Counted from the stretch's first letter, positions 7,954 through 15,968 are shown. The stretch is 53,320 bases of DNA from GWE2-51-13 sp041736705 (GCA_041736705.1 JBGSTC010000023.1:1-53320); one strand, 5' to 3'. Program-made: numbers and translations. The notes: generated by a model not told the origin, from the letters alone.

Positions 7954-8508
7954 TTAGGCTCTTCCGGAATACTTTCCGTCGGATGTGCTGACCAGCACCA
8001 TTTCTTCTCCGATGAACATCGGGACCTTGATTTCAAGTCCGGTTTCCAAACGCGCCATCTTTTGAGCGTTGGTCGCCGTATCCCCTTTGATGGCAGGTTC
8101 GGTCTCGACGATTTGTAGCGATACCTTATCCGGCAGAATAACGCCGAGGATCTCGCCTTCATACGTCATGACGTTGATGTTGTCATTGGGTTTCAGGAAG
8201 TTGAGTTCCCATTTCAAATTGTCTTTCTGGATTTCGATCTGGTCATACGTGCTCGTGTCCATGAAGGCTACCGCATCACCGGTATCATACAGATATTGCA
8301 TTTCTTTTTTGTCGATATGCGCGGGTTCGACCTTGTCTCCTCCGGTAAACGATAATTCTACGATGGCTCCCGTACGTAAATTACGTACTTTCGATTTAAC
8401 GATCATCTGACGCATCGCGGTTTTATTGTGTGCGGTTTCGATGACACTGAAAATGTTGCCTTCATATTCGAACGTCAGTCCGGGGCGTAAATCATTAACG
8501 ATAATCAT
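7954..8508 (-). CDS. efp: Translation elongation factor P with Met at the loop tip
   Basis: A 184-residue EF-P, the factor that rescues ribosomes stalled at consecutive prolines. All three beta-barrel domains are present: N-terminal KOW-like (IIVNDLRPGLTFEYEGNIFS), OB (KMARLETGLEIKVPMFI) and the C-terminal DGKYSGRA end. The loop that enters the peptidyl-transferase centre reads HNKTAMRQM, so position 32, usually Lys (PGKG) or Arg and post-translationally modified, is Met. The rest of the protein is conserved. It has its own TTGACA promoter (8531-8558), AGGAGG ribosome site and terminator. No EF-P modification gene is nearby. I recall, without being able to check, that mollicute EF-Ps have a similar loop. 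Confidence 0.96.
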   Translation of the reverse strand: MIIVNDLRPGLTFEYEGNIFSVIETAHNKTAMRQMIVKSKVRNLRTGAIVELSFTGGDKVEPAHIDKKEMQYLYDTGDAVAFMDTSTYDQIEIQKDNLKWELNFLKPNDNINVMTYEGEILGVILPDKVSLQIVETEPAIKGDTATNAQKMARLETGLEIKVPMFIGEEMVLVSTSDGKYSGRA

Positions 8509-8530
8509 TGTTAATTCCTCCTACCCATCT

Positions 8531-8558
8531 ATTTTAATTCTTTAATCCATTTTGTCAA
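8531..8558 (-). promoter_or_regulatory. Promoter of efp
   Basis: Consensus TTGACA (8553-8558), a 16-base spacer, TAAAAT (8531-8536), then AGGAGG and the efp start. The best -35 seen in the window. Confidence 0.75.
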
Positions 8559-8579
8559 TCGAATACGAACACAAGCCGG

Positions 8580-8948
8580 TTATTGCGAATCTTCGACATA
8601 ATCCTCAAAACATCCTTCCAGATCGTCGAACGTTAGAACCATCGTCACTTCCGTCGCACCGGTAAATTCAAGCCTAGCTTTTTGTTGATCATAGGTGACC
8701 ATAACCCGTTGCTCGTTCATTTCAAGTTCGAAATCCATGTAATCCATCGACTGTATGTCATGGTTGATTCTTGAAAGGACCGCGGCTTCGAAAAACGAGA
8801 ACCGTTCAAGTCGATCCATCATGTTGTTTTCGGATCGGATCGATATCGCGACGGTAGAAACGCAAAGATGGAATTGGATGCAGAACGAAAAGAAAAGAAG
8901 AGTTCGAAGCAGAATGAATCCTTTATTCGAGCATGCCGAGCACCGCAC
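8580..8948 (-). CDS. comGG: ComGG-position minor pilin-like protein
   Basis: A 122-residue protein at the end of the competence pilus operon. The start is GTG at 8948, chosen because AGGAG lies 6 bases ahead. The N-terminus has a NKGFILLRTLLFFSF segment, a degenerate type IV prepilin signal (Lys-Gly-Phe then a hydrophobic helix, without the usual Glu5). The rest is a small soluble domain with no clear motif. It overlaps comGF by 26 bases. The name rests on operon position and the signal-like N-terminus, not on sequence similarity. No terminator is visible between its stop and the efp promoter. Confidence 0.65.
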   Translation of the reverse strand: MRCSACSNKGFILLRTLLFFSFCIQFHLCVSTVAISIRSENNMMDRLERFSFFEAAVLSRINHDIQSMDYMDFELEMNEQRVMVTYDQQKARLEFTGATEVTMVLTFDDLEGCFEDYVEDSQ

Positions 8949-9318
8949 GGATCTCCTCCCCTTCCGTCATGAACGTGATCCGGATGATCGTGTCGCGTTC
9001 TTCAAAGAAACCCGCTTCGATCTTCTCCAAATACACGACATAACCCGGACGCATGACTAATCGATGTTCTTCGAATTGAAGCTCATGTTCTTTATGGTTG
9101 AACGTACAGGTGATTCTTTGGCTTTCAACCTTCTTGACTCGACAGAGCGCCAGTCTTTGCCGAAGTTGATAAATCCCGTTCAGGTTTTGTCGTAGATCGA
9201 TCTGAGGTGATGGGAAACGAAGCGACGTTAAAGCGAACACCATCAGATGGATCAGCAACATGGATAAGTTTAAGGCGATGAGTAGTTCGATCAGGGTAAA
9301 TCCTCTTCGATGATGCAT
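8923..9318 (-). CDS. comGF: ComGF-position minor pilin
   Basis: About 131 residues. The prepilin signal RRGFTLIELLIALNLSMLL is clear, with Gly-Phe and Glu5 for the prepilin peptidase ComC. The start is placed at the ATG just ahead of HHRRGF; another ATG 4 residues earlier is possible. The C-terminal part is short and has a pair of Cys (CRVKKV, ITCTF). Overlaps comGE by 28 bases and comGG by 26, so these genes are read from overlapping frames. ComGF proteins are poorly conserved, so the assignment uses gene order. Confidence 0.72.
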   Translation of the reverse strand: MHHRRGFTLIELLIALNLSMLLIHLMVFALTSLRFPSPQIDLRQNLNGIYQLRQRLALCRVKKVESQRITCTFNHKEHELQFEEHRLVMRPGYVVYLEKIEAGFFEERDTIIRITFMTEGEEIRAVLGMLE

Positions 9319-9476
9319 GGATAGCCACATCCTTTTTCCAGTCGATTCCAAGGACTGTTTTCATAGTCCATCGATCTTTTCGTGCTGTATTGAAGTGAAC
9401 TGAAAACGAATTGAAGCGAAATCATCAAAATCAGCATGGACAAAAGGACCTCGACCAACACGAACCCTTTATTCAT
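9291..9476 (-). CDS. comGE: ComGE-position minor pilin
   Basis: A short protein of about 61 residues with the N-terminus NKGFVLVEVLLSMLILM, a class III prepilin signal with Glu5. The start at 9476 overlaps the comGD stop (ATGAATAA). The C-terminal domain is only about 30 residues and ends near CGYPCIIEEDLP, shorter than usual for ComGE. I saw no frameshift joining it to a neighbour, but ComGE homologues are longer, so partial decay or an early stop is possible. Confidence 0.6.
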   Translation of the reverse strand: MNKGFVLVEVLLSMLILMISLQFVFSSLQYSTKRSMDYENSPWNRLEKGCGYPCIIEEDLP

Positions 9477-9792
9477 GGATCCGACCCGGACCGATTCCGA
9501 TGACAATCTCTCGTCCGTTATCGAAGACAAGCGTTTGCGCCGTATTGACGTTCCCCTTCGCGTTAAAGAAGACATCGCTGAAACACTCGATACTCGGATC
9601 CAAACGGATCCGTGTCGTTCTTCGAAGAAAAAGCGCCGTGGTCTGAGCGTGGACGATTCTGTTTTGCGTCTCCTGAAACAGAAACGATTGGACCGGTTTC
9701 GCGACGCCGCTGCCCAAAACGGAAAACAGAAGTAAAACCAGCATCATTTCGATCATGGTAAAACCCTTATCGGATCGCGGCTTGTCCATCAT
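9469..9792 (-). CDS. comGD: ComGD-position minor pilin
   Basis: About 107 residues, with the prepilin signal DKGFTMIEMMLVLLLFSVL. The start is ambiguous: ATG codons at 9834, 9807, 9792 and 9789 are in frame, and 9792 gives a short leader of normal prepilin length. The gene overlaps the comGC end by about 26 bases. The soluble part resembles minor pseudopilins only in length. It would be incorporated in the transformation pilus after cleavage by the ComC peptidase. Confidence 0.72.
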   Translation of the reverse strand: MMDKPRSDKGFTMIEMMLVLLLFSVLGSGVAKPVQSFLFQETQNRIVHAQTTALFLRRTTRIRLDPSIECFSDVFFNAKGNVNTAQTLVFDNGREIVIGIGPGRIHE

Positions 9793-10060
9793 CGACCACG
9801 ATTTCATCATGATTCTGGCAAAAACGTTGTTCATCCGTCAATAAGCCTTCATCCACCAGATCATGAATCGATTCTGGACCGTTACCATTGGCGATGGTGT
9901 ATTCGAGAATCGCGGTATCCACGATTTTCTTTTGGGCATCGCACCCTTTGTTTTGTACGATGGAAAGAACTTGCTGGATGTTCGGGACGGTCAAAACCAA
10001 CAATACGCTTAAAACAGCGAGCACCAAGATCATTTCCAACATCGTAAACCCTTTGTTCAT
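9767..10060 (-). CDS. comGC: Major competence pilin ComGC
   Basis: A 97-residue prepilin, the main subunit of the transformation pilus that captures DNA. It begins MNKGFTMLEMILVLAVLSVL (Gly-Phe cleavage site, Glu5, hydrophobic helix), continues with the NIQQ segment, and has Cys40 and Cys81; in ComGC the two cysteines form an intramolecular disulfide. Its ribosome site is GGGAGG. The length and Cys pair distinguish it from the minor pilins downstream. Confidence 0.88.
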   Translation of the reverse strand: MNKGFTMLEMILVLAVLSVLLVLTVPNIQQVLSIVQNKGCDAQKKIVDTAILEYTIANGNGPESIHDLVDEGLLTDEQRFCQNHDEIVVDDGQAAIR

Positions 10061-10069
10061 GATTCCTCC

Positions 10070-11047
10070 CTAGTTCATCCCCTGAAGTATCTGCAGGGGA
10101 AACATGATTTCCTGATAGATCGATAATACAAGCAGGACGATTGAAAGATATGCGAACATCGTTACGCCATACGCTGTCTTCTCGACGATGATATCCATTC
10201 TTTTTTGAGCGATCGAGTGATAGTGCGCCAGTTTCTGCGTGAAATCCGGACTTGATTCGATCTTTAGGATTTTGACTAAAAAAGGATCAAGTTCCTCGAT
10301 TGAACGATTCATCTTGCCTTCTTTTTCAAGTTCAGCCTGCATTTGTGATGCGATCGTGACAAGAATGGATTGATGTTTTAAATCGGATAGAAAAGCGATG
10401 ATTTCGCGCGTAGATAGCCCGTGCGTATAAAGTTCACGATACAGAAGCGAGAAACGTCTGGATATCTTGATCGCCCATGCATTGTTCGGTGATTTTCCAT
10501 GCAACCATCGATACATCCCGACTTGCTTGAAACGGAATCGATAAAGGATCAAGCTAACCATCGAAACACTCAAAATCGAGAACAAGACAAAGACGAATTG
10601 AAGAAGATCATTGGATACACCGAGATCCATCCCCAGGGATACCCGCGTTTTTTCAATCGTCGGGCGAATCGCAAAAAGAAACATGAACGTTACGGAGTAC
10701 GCCGTGAAAAGCAGAAAGACGGGATAGGTCAGCATTTTCGCATAACCTTTCTTATCAAGATCTTTTTGTAAGCGAAGCTGTAACCCGATATGCAAAGATG
10801 CGCCAAACCCGATGATCTGTTCGAGTTGTTTGAAAACGGAAAAGAAGGGTTTTCCCAAATATCGGCGTGTTGTGTGTTCATCATTCAATCGTAGATTGAG
10901 GATCGACTCCAGTTCCTCCTTTGAACATCCGCTTTCCAGCAGTTCAAGCATGAACCCGGCTTCTTCAATCCTGACTCCCCCCATCTCAAAGAGCGAGGCC
11001 ATCGTTTTCGAAAAGATCGAAACGTACCTTCCTTTTCCCATCTTCAT
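10070..11047 (-). CDS. comGB: ComGB, type II secretion F-family membrane platform protein
   Basis: About 325 residues. This is the inner-membrane platform of the competence pilus. There are hydrophobic segments near the middle (YPVFLLFTAYSVTFMFLFAI, then LLQFVFVLFSILSVSMVSLI) and at the C-terminus (GVTMFAYLSIVLLVLSIYQE), the usual three membrane segments of the family. The start is uncertain: ATG at 11089, 11047, 11041 or 11002 would all give a frame overlapping comGA by 17-104 bases. 11047 follows GGGGG and is preferred. The overlap with comGA is unusually long. Confidence 0.82.
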   Translation of the reverse strand: MKMGKGRYVSIFSKTMASLFEMGGVRIEEAGFMLELLESGCSKEELESILNLRLNDEHTTRRYLGKPFFSVFKQLEQIIGFGASLHIGLQLRLQKDLDKKGYAKMLTYPVFLLFTAYSVTFMFLFAIRPTIEKTRVSLGMDLGVSNDLLQFVFVLFSILSVSMVSLILYRFRFKQVGMYRWLHGKSPNNAWAIKISRRFSLLYRELYTHGLSTREIIAFLSDLKHQSILVTIASQMQAELEKEGKMNRSIEELDPFLVKILKIESSPDFTQKLAHYHSIAQKRMDIIVEKTAYGVTMFAYLSIVLLVLSIYQEIMFPLQILQGMN

Positions 11048-11846
11048 CGACCCCCATCGTTTGATAGACGACGCCAACCAACGCTTCATTCAACTCGATT
11101 GGATCCACGCCGAAATTCTTCATTCGCGTGATCGTTTTCCGCATGGAGTTGGCATGTATCGTCGAAATCACCAGATGACCGCTTAATGCGATCCTCAATA
11201 CCGCTTTCGCTTCCTTCTCATCGCGGATTTCACCGATTACGATGATATTCGGGTCATGTCGCAACACTTGTTTTATCGCTTCCTCGAATCCGAATTTCTT
11301 CTGATGGTTGATCTGAAACTGTACCAGACCCTCGATTCTCTTCTCGATCGGATCTTCGATCGTCACGATTTTCTGAGGCAATAACCAGTGCAGGCACTGA
11401 TAGAGCGTTGTCGTCTTACCGCTTCCGGTCGATCCGGAAATCAGGAGTAATCCTTGCTCAAAGCCAAGTAAACGCATCATCGTCGCTTTCTGTTGATCAT
11501 TCTCAAACAACCCGTCGAATTTCAATTGAGTGTAGGGGGTTAAGATGCGGATGACGATATTCTCCGTGTTCCCTGATCTGACATGGGCGACCCGCAATTC
11601 ATAGACATGTTTCAGAAACACATAGTCCATATGACCGGTTTGAGGACGATGGCTATCCAAGAGATCGAGATCCGCTTTGTACGTAAGAAATCGGATCAGT
11701 TTCGGTTCCAGTGTCTTACGGTACTTGCGCATTCCGGTGGCAACCCTGATCTCACCGACCACGACATCGTTGACGCGCGTCAAATGGATATCGCTTGCTT
11801 CGTTCTTGATCGCATACCTAAATAACCCCGCGAATTCTTCTTCCAT
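10986..11846 (-). CDS. comGA: ComGA, competence pilus assembly ATPase
   Basis: A 286-residue GspE/PilB-type ATPase that powers assembly of the transformation pilus. Visible motifs: N-terminal ASDIHL, Walker A GSTGSGKT (138-145), Asp box TIEDPIE (162-168), Walker B IIVIGEIRDE (201-210) and the His box around STIHA (228-232). It is shorter than many ComGA proteins because the C-terminal domain is brief and the Cys-zinc motif of GspE is absent. The first gene of the comG operon, with GAGGTG ahead. A TATAAG lies in the 67-base gap upstream, but I see no convincing -35 or ComK box. Confidence 0.93.
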   Translation of the reverse strand: MEEEFAGLFRYAIKNEASDIHLTRVNDVVVGEIRVATGMRKYRKTLEPKLIRFLTYKADLDLLDSHRPQTGHMDYVFLKHVYELRVAHVRSGNTENIVIRILTPYTQLKFDGLFENDQQKATMMRLLGFEQGLLLISGSTGSGKTTTLYQCLHWLLPQKIVTIEDPIEKRIEGLVQFQINHQKKFGFEEAIKQVLRHDPNIIVIGEIRDEKEAKAVLRIALSGHLVISTIHANSMRKTITRMKNFGVDPIELNEALVGVVYQTMGVDEDGKRKVRFDLFENDGLAL

Positions 11847-11890
11847 GACGACACCTCAATCCCTTATAGACCCGACGAAAGAATTCCCCT

Positions 11891-11913
11891 AAAAGAAAAA
11901 CCCCTTTCGGGGT
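11891..11913 (-). terminator. Terminator of the MBL hydrolase gene
   Basis: ACCCC-GAAA-GGGGT (11900-11913) followed on the minus strand by TTTTCTTTT, directly after the stop codon; it separates this gene from the comG operon. Confidence 0.85.
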
Positions 11914-12516
11914 CTAGAACTTCAGAAACGGATTGGTTTTCAATTCGGATTCGATGGTCGTGGATTCGCCATGACCGGGATGGACATTCAATTTCTTATC
12001 CAACGTTTTCACGATTCGTAGCGTGTTCTTCATTTCACGGTCGCTTCCGCCGGCCAAATCCGTTCGACCAACGCTATTCTTGAAGAGTACGTCTCCGGTA
12101 AACAGCGAATCGCGGATACCGATCAGGACGGATCCCTTGGTATGCCCAGGGGCGTAGAGGATATGCAATTCGGTCGCGGAGATCCGCAGCACGCCTTCCG
12201 TGAAAAACGAAAGTTTCGATTTCACCGTGACGTTGCGGGTCTGCGAATAATTCAGTTCGCTGTTTGTCAGCAGTTCTTCATCCTCTTCATGCAGATACAC
12301 GGGACACTTGTATTCTTTCGCCAACTCGTCAACGGCGCCGATATGGTCGAAATGCCCATGCGTCAAAAGGATCGCGGTAACGTGGTCGTCTTGGGATAAA
12401 TAGGTTTTGATGCGTTCGGGACGTGCTCCGGGATCGATGATGAAGACATCGCCGTCATTCTTGACGATGTAGCAATTCGCCTGGTGCAACCCGACCGGGA
12501 TGCGATGGATTTCCAT
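11914..12516 (-). CDS. MBL-fold hydrolase, glyoxalase II-like (YqgX type)
   Basis: About 200 residues of the metallo-beta-lactamase superfamily. The metal motif THGHFDHIG is complete, with the downstream conserved Asp/His elements YAPGHTKGS (third His), FTGDVLF (bridging Asp) and HPGHGEST (last His). The start at 12516 follows AGGTG. This subfamily often hydrolyses thioesters such as S-lactoylglutathione, but in Bacilli without glutathione the true substrate is not certain. It sits between rpmG and comGA, the same neighbourhood as yqgX in B. subtilis. Confidence 0.9.
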   Translation of the reverse strand: MEIHRIPVGLHQANCYIVKNDGDVFIIDPGARPERIKTYLSQDDHVTAILLTHGHFDHIGAVDELAKEYKCPVYLHEEDEELLTNSELNYSQTRNVTVKSKLSFFTEGVLRISATELHILYAPGHTKGSVLIGIRDSLFTGDVLFKNSVGRTDLAGGSDREMKNTLRIVKTLDKKLNVHPGHGESTTIESELKTNPFLKF

Positions 12517-12530
12517 GGGATTCACCTAAC

Positions 12531-12553
12531 AAAAAAGCCGTTCCGGCTTTTTT
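12531..12553 (-). terminator. Terminator of rpmG
   Basis: AAAAAAGCCG-GAA-CGGCTTTTTT (12531-12553), overlapping the end of the rpmG stop codon; symmetrical, so possibly bidirectional. Confidence 0.85.
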
Positions 12554-12701
12554 ATTTCTTTTCTTTGTGTGCAGTCTTTTTATTACAACGCGGGCAATAT
12601 TTGTTGACCTGCATACGGTCGGGATGTTTTTTCTTGTTGCGAGTATTAATGTAGTTTTCTTCGCCACATTCGGAACATTTTAACGTGATGTTTTCTCTCA
12701 T
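12552..12701 (-). CDS. rpmG: 50S ribosomal protein L33
   Basis: A 49-residue protein of the large subunit. It starts MRENITLKCSECGEENYIN and has two CxxC pairs (Cys9/Cys12 and Cys36/Cys39), the zinc-binding form of L33. A GGAGGT ribosome site precedes the ATG at 12701. It is a single-gene unit with its own promoter at 12749-12757 and a terminator. Confidence 0.96.
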   Translation of the reverse strand: MRENITLKCSECGEENYINTRNKKKHPDRMQVNKYCPRCNKKTAHKEKK

Positions 12702-12748
12702 TTTGATACCTCCTCGTCGTGCGTGTAAAGTATAACATACGCCTGAAA

Positions 12749-12757
12749 ATTATACCA
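12749..12757 (-). promoter_or_regulatory. Extended -10 promoter for rpmG
   Basis: TGGTATAAT on the minus strand (-10 TATAAT at 12749-12754, TGG at 12755-12757), 47 bases ahead of the rpmG start; no acceptable -35 hexamer. A second -10-like TATACT lies at 12729-12734. Confidence 0.45.
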
Positions 12758-12761
12758 CAAA

Positions 12762-14822
12762 TTATTTAAAATAGGCAGTAAAAATATTGGCTGTGATCTC
12801 CTGGCAGATGTTCGACTGACTTTCTTCGTTCCACGCGTTGGGAACGCTGCACGCGATCGCGATTTCAGGTTTCTCGTACGGGGCATAGGCGACCAGGTTC
12901 GAATTGGGGGAAGAGACATATTCCCCTTGCGGGGTCGTCAGGAAGTTCTGAGCGGTCCCGGTCTTCGCGGCGATCGAAATCCCCGTGCCGTTAAGGAATC
13001 CGCGGCATAACCCGTCGGTGACGCAAAGACGGAACCCTTGTTGGATCCGCTTCAGCGCCGCTTTGTTTTCAAGCACGTTCAGGACGGTCACGTCGTTCTG
13101 GTAGGTGACGATGTCGGTGTTCGCAAGCGTCGCATGGGTGACGATGCGCGGTTGGACACGGACTCCGTTATTGGCGATGGTCGAGACGTACTGGGCAAGC
13201 TGGATGGTCGTATAGGTGTCGTACTGCCCGATGGCGAAATCCAGAAGATGTCCGCCCATGGTGGACGTCCCGATGTAGCCGACTGCTTCGTTGGCGGCAT
13301 CGATCCCCGTCAATAAGCCCAGACCGAACTGGTTATAATAGTAGCGCATCGTATCGAACGCGGACACATCGATGTTTAACGGACCGTTATAGACATAGTC
13401 CGCGCCTCCCAAACGCATCGCGATGTTGAACATATAGACATTGGAGGACATCGACAAGGCTTGCAGGTCGTTGACGTTGCCCAGGTTTTTCCAAGAGGCT
13501 TTCGCCGGCGTATCCTTGATTTTGATCGGCGTGTCGAAGATGACTTCCCCGGGGCGGATGACGTTTTCGCTCAGCCCCATATAAACGGTCGCACCCTTGA
13601 CGATCGACCCCGGAACCACCGCGTCGGTGTAGACGGATACCGGATCGTTATACAGGATCCCCGTTGAGGTGCGTTTCATGCCGGCCAGCGATAATACATC
13701 CCCGCTGTCGGGTTTCATGACGGTAACGTAGATCGCATCCATGTATTTCCGGTATGGGTTGTTCGCTTCGCGCACCATGATGTTCGAGATGATTTCTTCG
13801 ACTTGTTTCTGAAGTTCGACGTCGATCGACGTGATCAGATCCTGTCCTTTGGATCCCGCCTCGATTTCGATCAATTTCCCGAACCCAGTCTCTTCGTCGT
13901 ATTCGATGTCATAGACGGCGCGATTCCCCTTCAGTAGATCTTCATACTGCAGTTCTAGGCCGCTGCGTCCGATGACGTCGTTGCGGGCGTAATCCATCGC
14001 CAGGTAGTAAAGGAGCTTCTCGGCCGGCAACCCTTGTTTCGGAGTGGAGATCGTCCCGATCAGCGATCCCAGAAGATCGCCGTAGGGATAGACCCGCCCC
14101 CAGTTGATCGCGATGTCGAAACCGGGGAACTGGTCGCTGTGTTCGACCAGATAAGCCGCTTCATTGAGCGTGACATCGTTCTTGATGATCTTGACGTTGC
14201 CGCTGGGCGGGGTGTCGATGGCGGATTTGACGATGAAGGCTTCTTGCGTGTTCTGATCCAGGATCGCCAAATCTTCGGCAGAGATCCTTTCCAGTTTCAA
14301 GAGGTAGATGTCGTTGTCACTCAGTTTCCCGTCATAATAGTCGTCCCAGTCTTCCTGTGTGATTTTCTCTTTTGCCTTGTCGGGATACAGCGAGATGAAC
14401 AAGTCCTTCAGATCGCGTGTTTTAAGCCCGCTGGCGTCGATTTCAAACTGCTCCACGAATTGATACGCCAATTCCCATTCCTGCGAACTTGTGACGCCGT
14501 AGGGTCTCAGGTAAGTAATGGCCAAACGCTCGCGGTTGGCGACCAGGACGTTTCCGTCACGGTCGAGGATCTCCCCGCGCGGCGTGGTGAACGTCTGGTA
14601 TTTCTTGGTGTATTGTTCGAGTTTTTCTTGGTACTCGTCTTTCGATAGGATCTGTACTTGATATAGCCGCACCCAGACGACGCTGAAAAGCAGGCAGATG
14701 ACGACCATGAATATCTGTAGGCGCGAATTGACGGTACGCGAAAGGTCCAAGGCCTGACGCATCACGTCGCTGCTGCCTTGCCATTTGATTTTAGGGGTAG
14801 AAGGTTTGAATAGTTTCCGCAT
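12762..14822 (-). CDS. pbpA: Class B penicillin-binding protein (PBP2 type)
   Basis: A 686-residue peptidoglycan transpeptidase that acts outside the membrane in lateral-wall synthesis. The N-terminus has a transmembrane helix (about 36-54), then the dimerisation domain with PRGEILDRDGNVLV. The transpeptidase motifs are SIVK (Ser406 nucleophile, Lys409), SSN (459-461) and KTG (620-622). No PASTA domains follow, so it is nearer to PbpA/MrdA than to a division PBP2x or SpoVD. AAGGAG precedes the ATG at 14822, with a TATAAT at 14840-14845. The start region diverges from ispG with only 78 bases between. The exact paralogue name is inference. Confidence 0.93.
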   Translation of the reverse strand: MRKLFKPSTPKIKWQGSSDVMRQALDLSRTVNSRLQIFMVVICLLFSVVWVRLYQVQILSKDEYQEKLEQYTKKYQTFTTPRGEILDRDGNVLVANRERLAITYLRPYGVTSSQEWELAYQFVEQFEIDASGLKTRDLKDLFISLYPDKAKEKITQEDWDDYYDGKLSDNDIYLLKLERISAEDLAILDQNTQEAFIVKSAIDTPPSGNVKIIKNDVTLNEAAYLVEHSDQFPGFDIAINWGRVYPYGDLLGSLIGTISTPKQGLPAEKLLYYLAMDYARNDVIGRSGLELQYEDLLKGNRAVYDIEYDEETGFGKLIEIEAGSKGQDLITSIDVELQKQVEEIISNIMVREANNPYRKYMDAIYVTVMKPDSGDVLSLAGMKRTSTGILYNDPVSVYTDAVVPGSIVKGATVYMGLSENVIRPGEVIFDTPIKIKDTPAKASWKNLGNVNDLQALSMSSNVYMFNIAMRLGGADYVYNGPLNIDVSAFDTMRYYYNQFGLGLLTGIDAANEAVGYIGTSTMGGHLLDFAIGQYDTYTTIQLAQYVSTIANNGVRVQPRIVTHATLANTDIVTYQNDVTVLNVLENKAALKRIQQGFRLCVTDGLCRGFLNGTGISIAAKTGTAQNFLTTPQGEYVSSPNSNLVAYAPYEKPEIAIACSVPNAWNEESQSNICQEITANIFTAYFK

Positions 14823-14872
14823 GACGTTCTCCTTGGGATATTATAATGCATTTCATCCGATTTGGGTATCTA

Positions 14873-14881
14873 TGGTATAAT
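14873..14881 (+). promoter_or_regulatory. Extended -10 promoter for ispG
   Basis: TATGGTATAAT, with -10 TATAAT at 14876-14881 and TGG at 14873-14875, 19 bases ahead of the ispG start. The region 16-18 bases upstream is not a good -35. Confidence 0.5.
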
Positions 14882-14900
14882 CGTCTCGAGGTGAACCACG

Positions 14901-15968
14901 ATGCAACGTACCCAAACCCGTCCGGTCATGATCAAAAACCTTCAGATCGGCGGACAAAACAAAGTCTCGATCCAATCGATGACCAATACCAAAACCAAGG
15001 ATGTGGAAGCCACCATCCGACAGATACGATCGCTTGAAAGCGCCGGTTGTGAAATCGTCCGTCTGGCGGTTTTCGATGAAGAAGACGCCTACGCGATCAA
15101 GGATATCGTCAAGGAAGTCGGGGTACCGTTGGTCGCCGACATCCATTTCAACCATCGTCTGGCGCTGATCGCCATCGAAGCCGGCATCCACAAGATCCGC
15201 CTGAACCCCGGCAACATCGGAAGCGAAGAGAACGTGAAAGCCGTCGCCGAAGCCTGTAAAGCGAAAAACATCCCCATACGGATCGGTATCAATTCCGGTT
15301 CGCTCGAAAAGGAAGTGTTGGCGAAATACGGAAAACCGACCGCCCTCGCCATGATCGAAAGCGCAAAACGCCATGTCGACCTGCTCACCAAATACGATTT
15401 CCACGACATCGTCCTTTCCTTCAAATCCTCGGACGTCCCGCTGACGATCGAAGCCTACCGGCTCGCCGCCGAAACCTTCCCCTACCCGCTTCATTTGGGC
15501 GTGACGGAAGCCGGCACGATGTTATCCAGCGCGATCAAATCCTCCGCCGCCTTGGGCGCCTTATTGATGGACGGCATCGGGGATACGCTGCGCATCTCGG
15601 TCAGCGACGATCCCGTCGAAGAAATGAAAATCGCGAAACAGTTATTGAAGAGTTTCGGTCTGTATGATAAAACCGCCAATCTGATCGCCTGTCCGACCTG
15701 CGGACGGATCCAATACGACATGCTTCCGATCGTAAAGGAAGTCGAAGCCTATCTGAATACGATCAATTCGGATGTCACGGTCGCCGTCATGGGTTGCGCC
15801 GTCAACGGTCCCCAGGAAGCCAAACGCGCCGACATCGGGGTCGCGGGCGGTGTGAAGGAAGCCCTGCTTTTCCGCAAAGGCGTCTATATCCGCTCCGTTC
15901 CACAAGAAGAGATCGTCAATGAACTGAAGAAAGAAGTCGAAGCATTCATCAAAGCGGGAGGTCACTGA
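14901..15968 (+). CDS. ispG: 4-hydroxy-3-methylbut-2-enyl diphosphate synthase
   Basis: A 355-residue iron-sulfur enzyme that converts MEcPP to HMBPP, the sixth step of the MEP isoprenoid pathway. It begins QRTQTRPVMIKNLQIGG with the family TIM-barrel substrate site (RLAVFDEEDA, DIHFN). The 4Fe-4S ligands are Cys264 and Cys267 (CPTCGR), Cys299 (MGCAVNG) and a nearby Glu (PQEAKRADIG). GAGGTG precedes the ATG. It pairs functionally with ispH at 17417. Its last seven bases overlap the end of the convergent helicase gene. Confidence 0.97.
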   Translation: MQRTQTRPVMIKNLQIGGQNKVSIQSMTNTKTKDVEATIRQIRSLESAGCEIVRLAVFDEEDAYAIKDIVKEVGVPLVADIHFNHRLALIAIEAGIHKIRLNPGNIGSEENVKAVAEACKAKNIPIRIGINSGSLEKEVLAKYGKPTALAMIESAKRHVDLLTKYDFHDIVLSFKSSDVPLTIEAYRLAAETFPYPLHLGVTEAGTMLSSAIKSSAALGALLMDGIGDTLRISVSDDPVEEMKIAKQLLKSFGLYDKTANLIACPTCGRIQYDMLPIVKEVEAYLNTINSDVTVAVMGCAVNGPQEAKRADIGVAGGVKEALLFRKGVYIRSVPQEEIVNELKKEVEAFIKAGGH

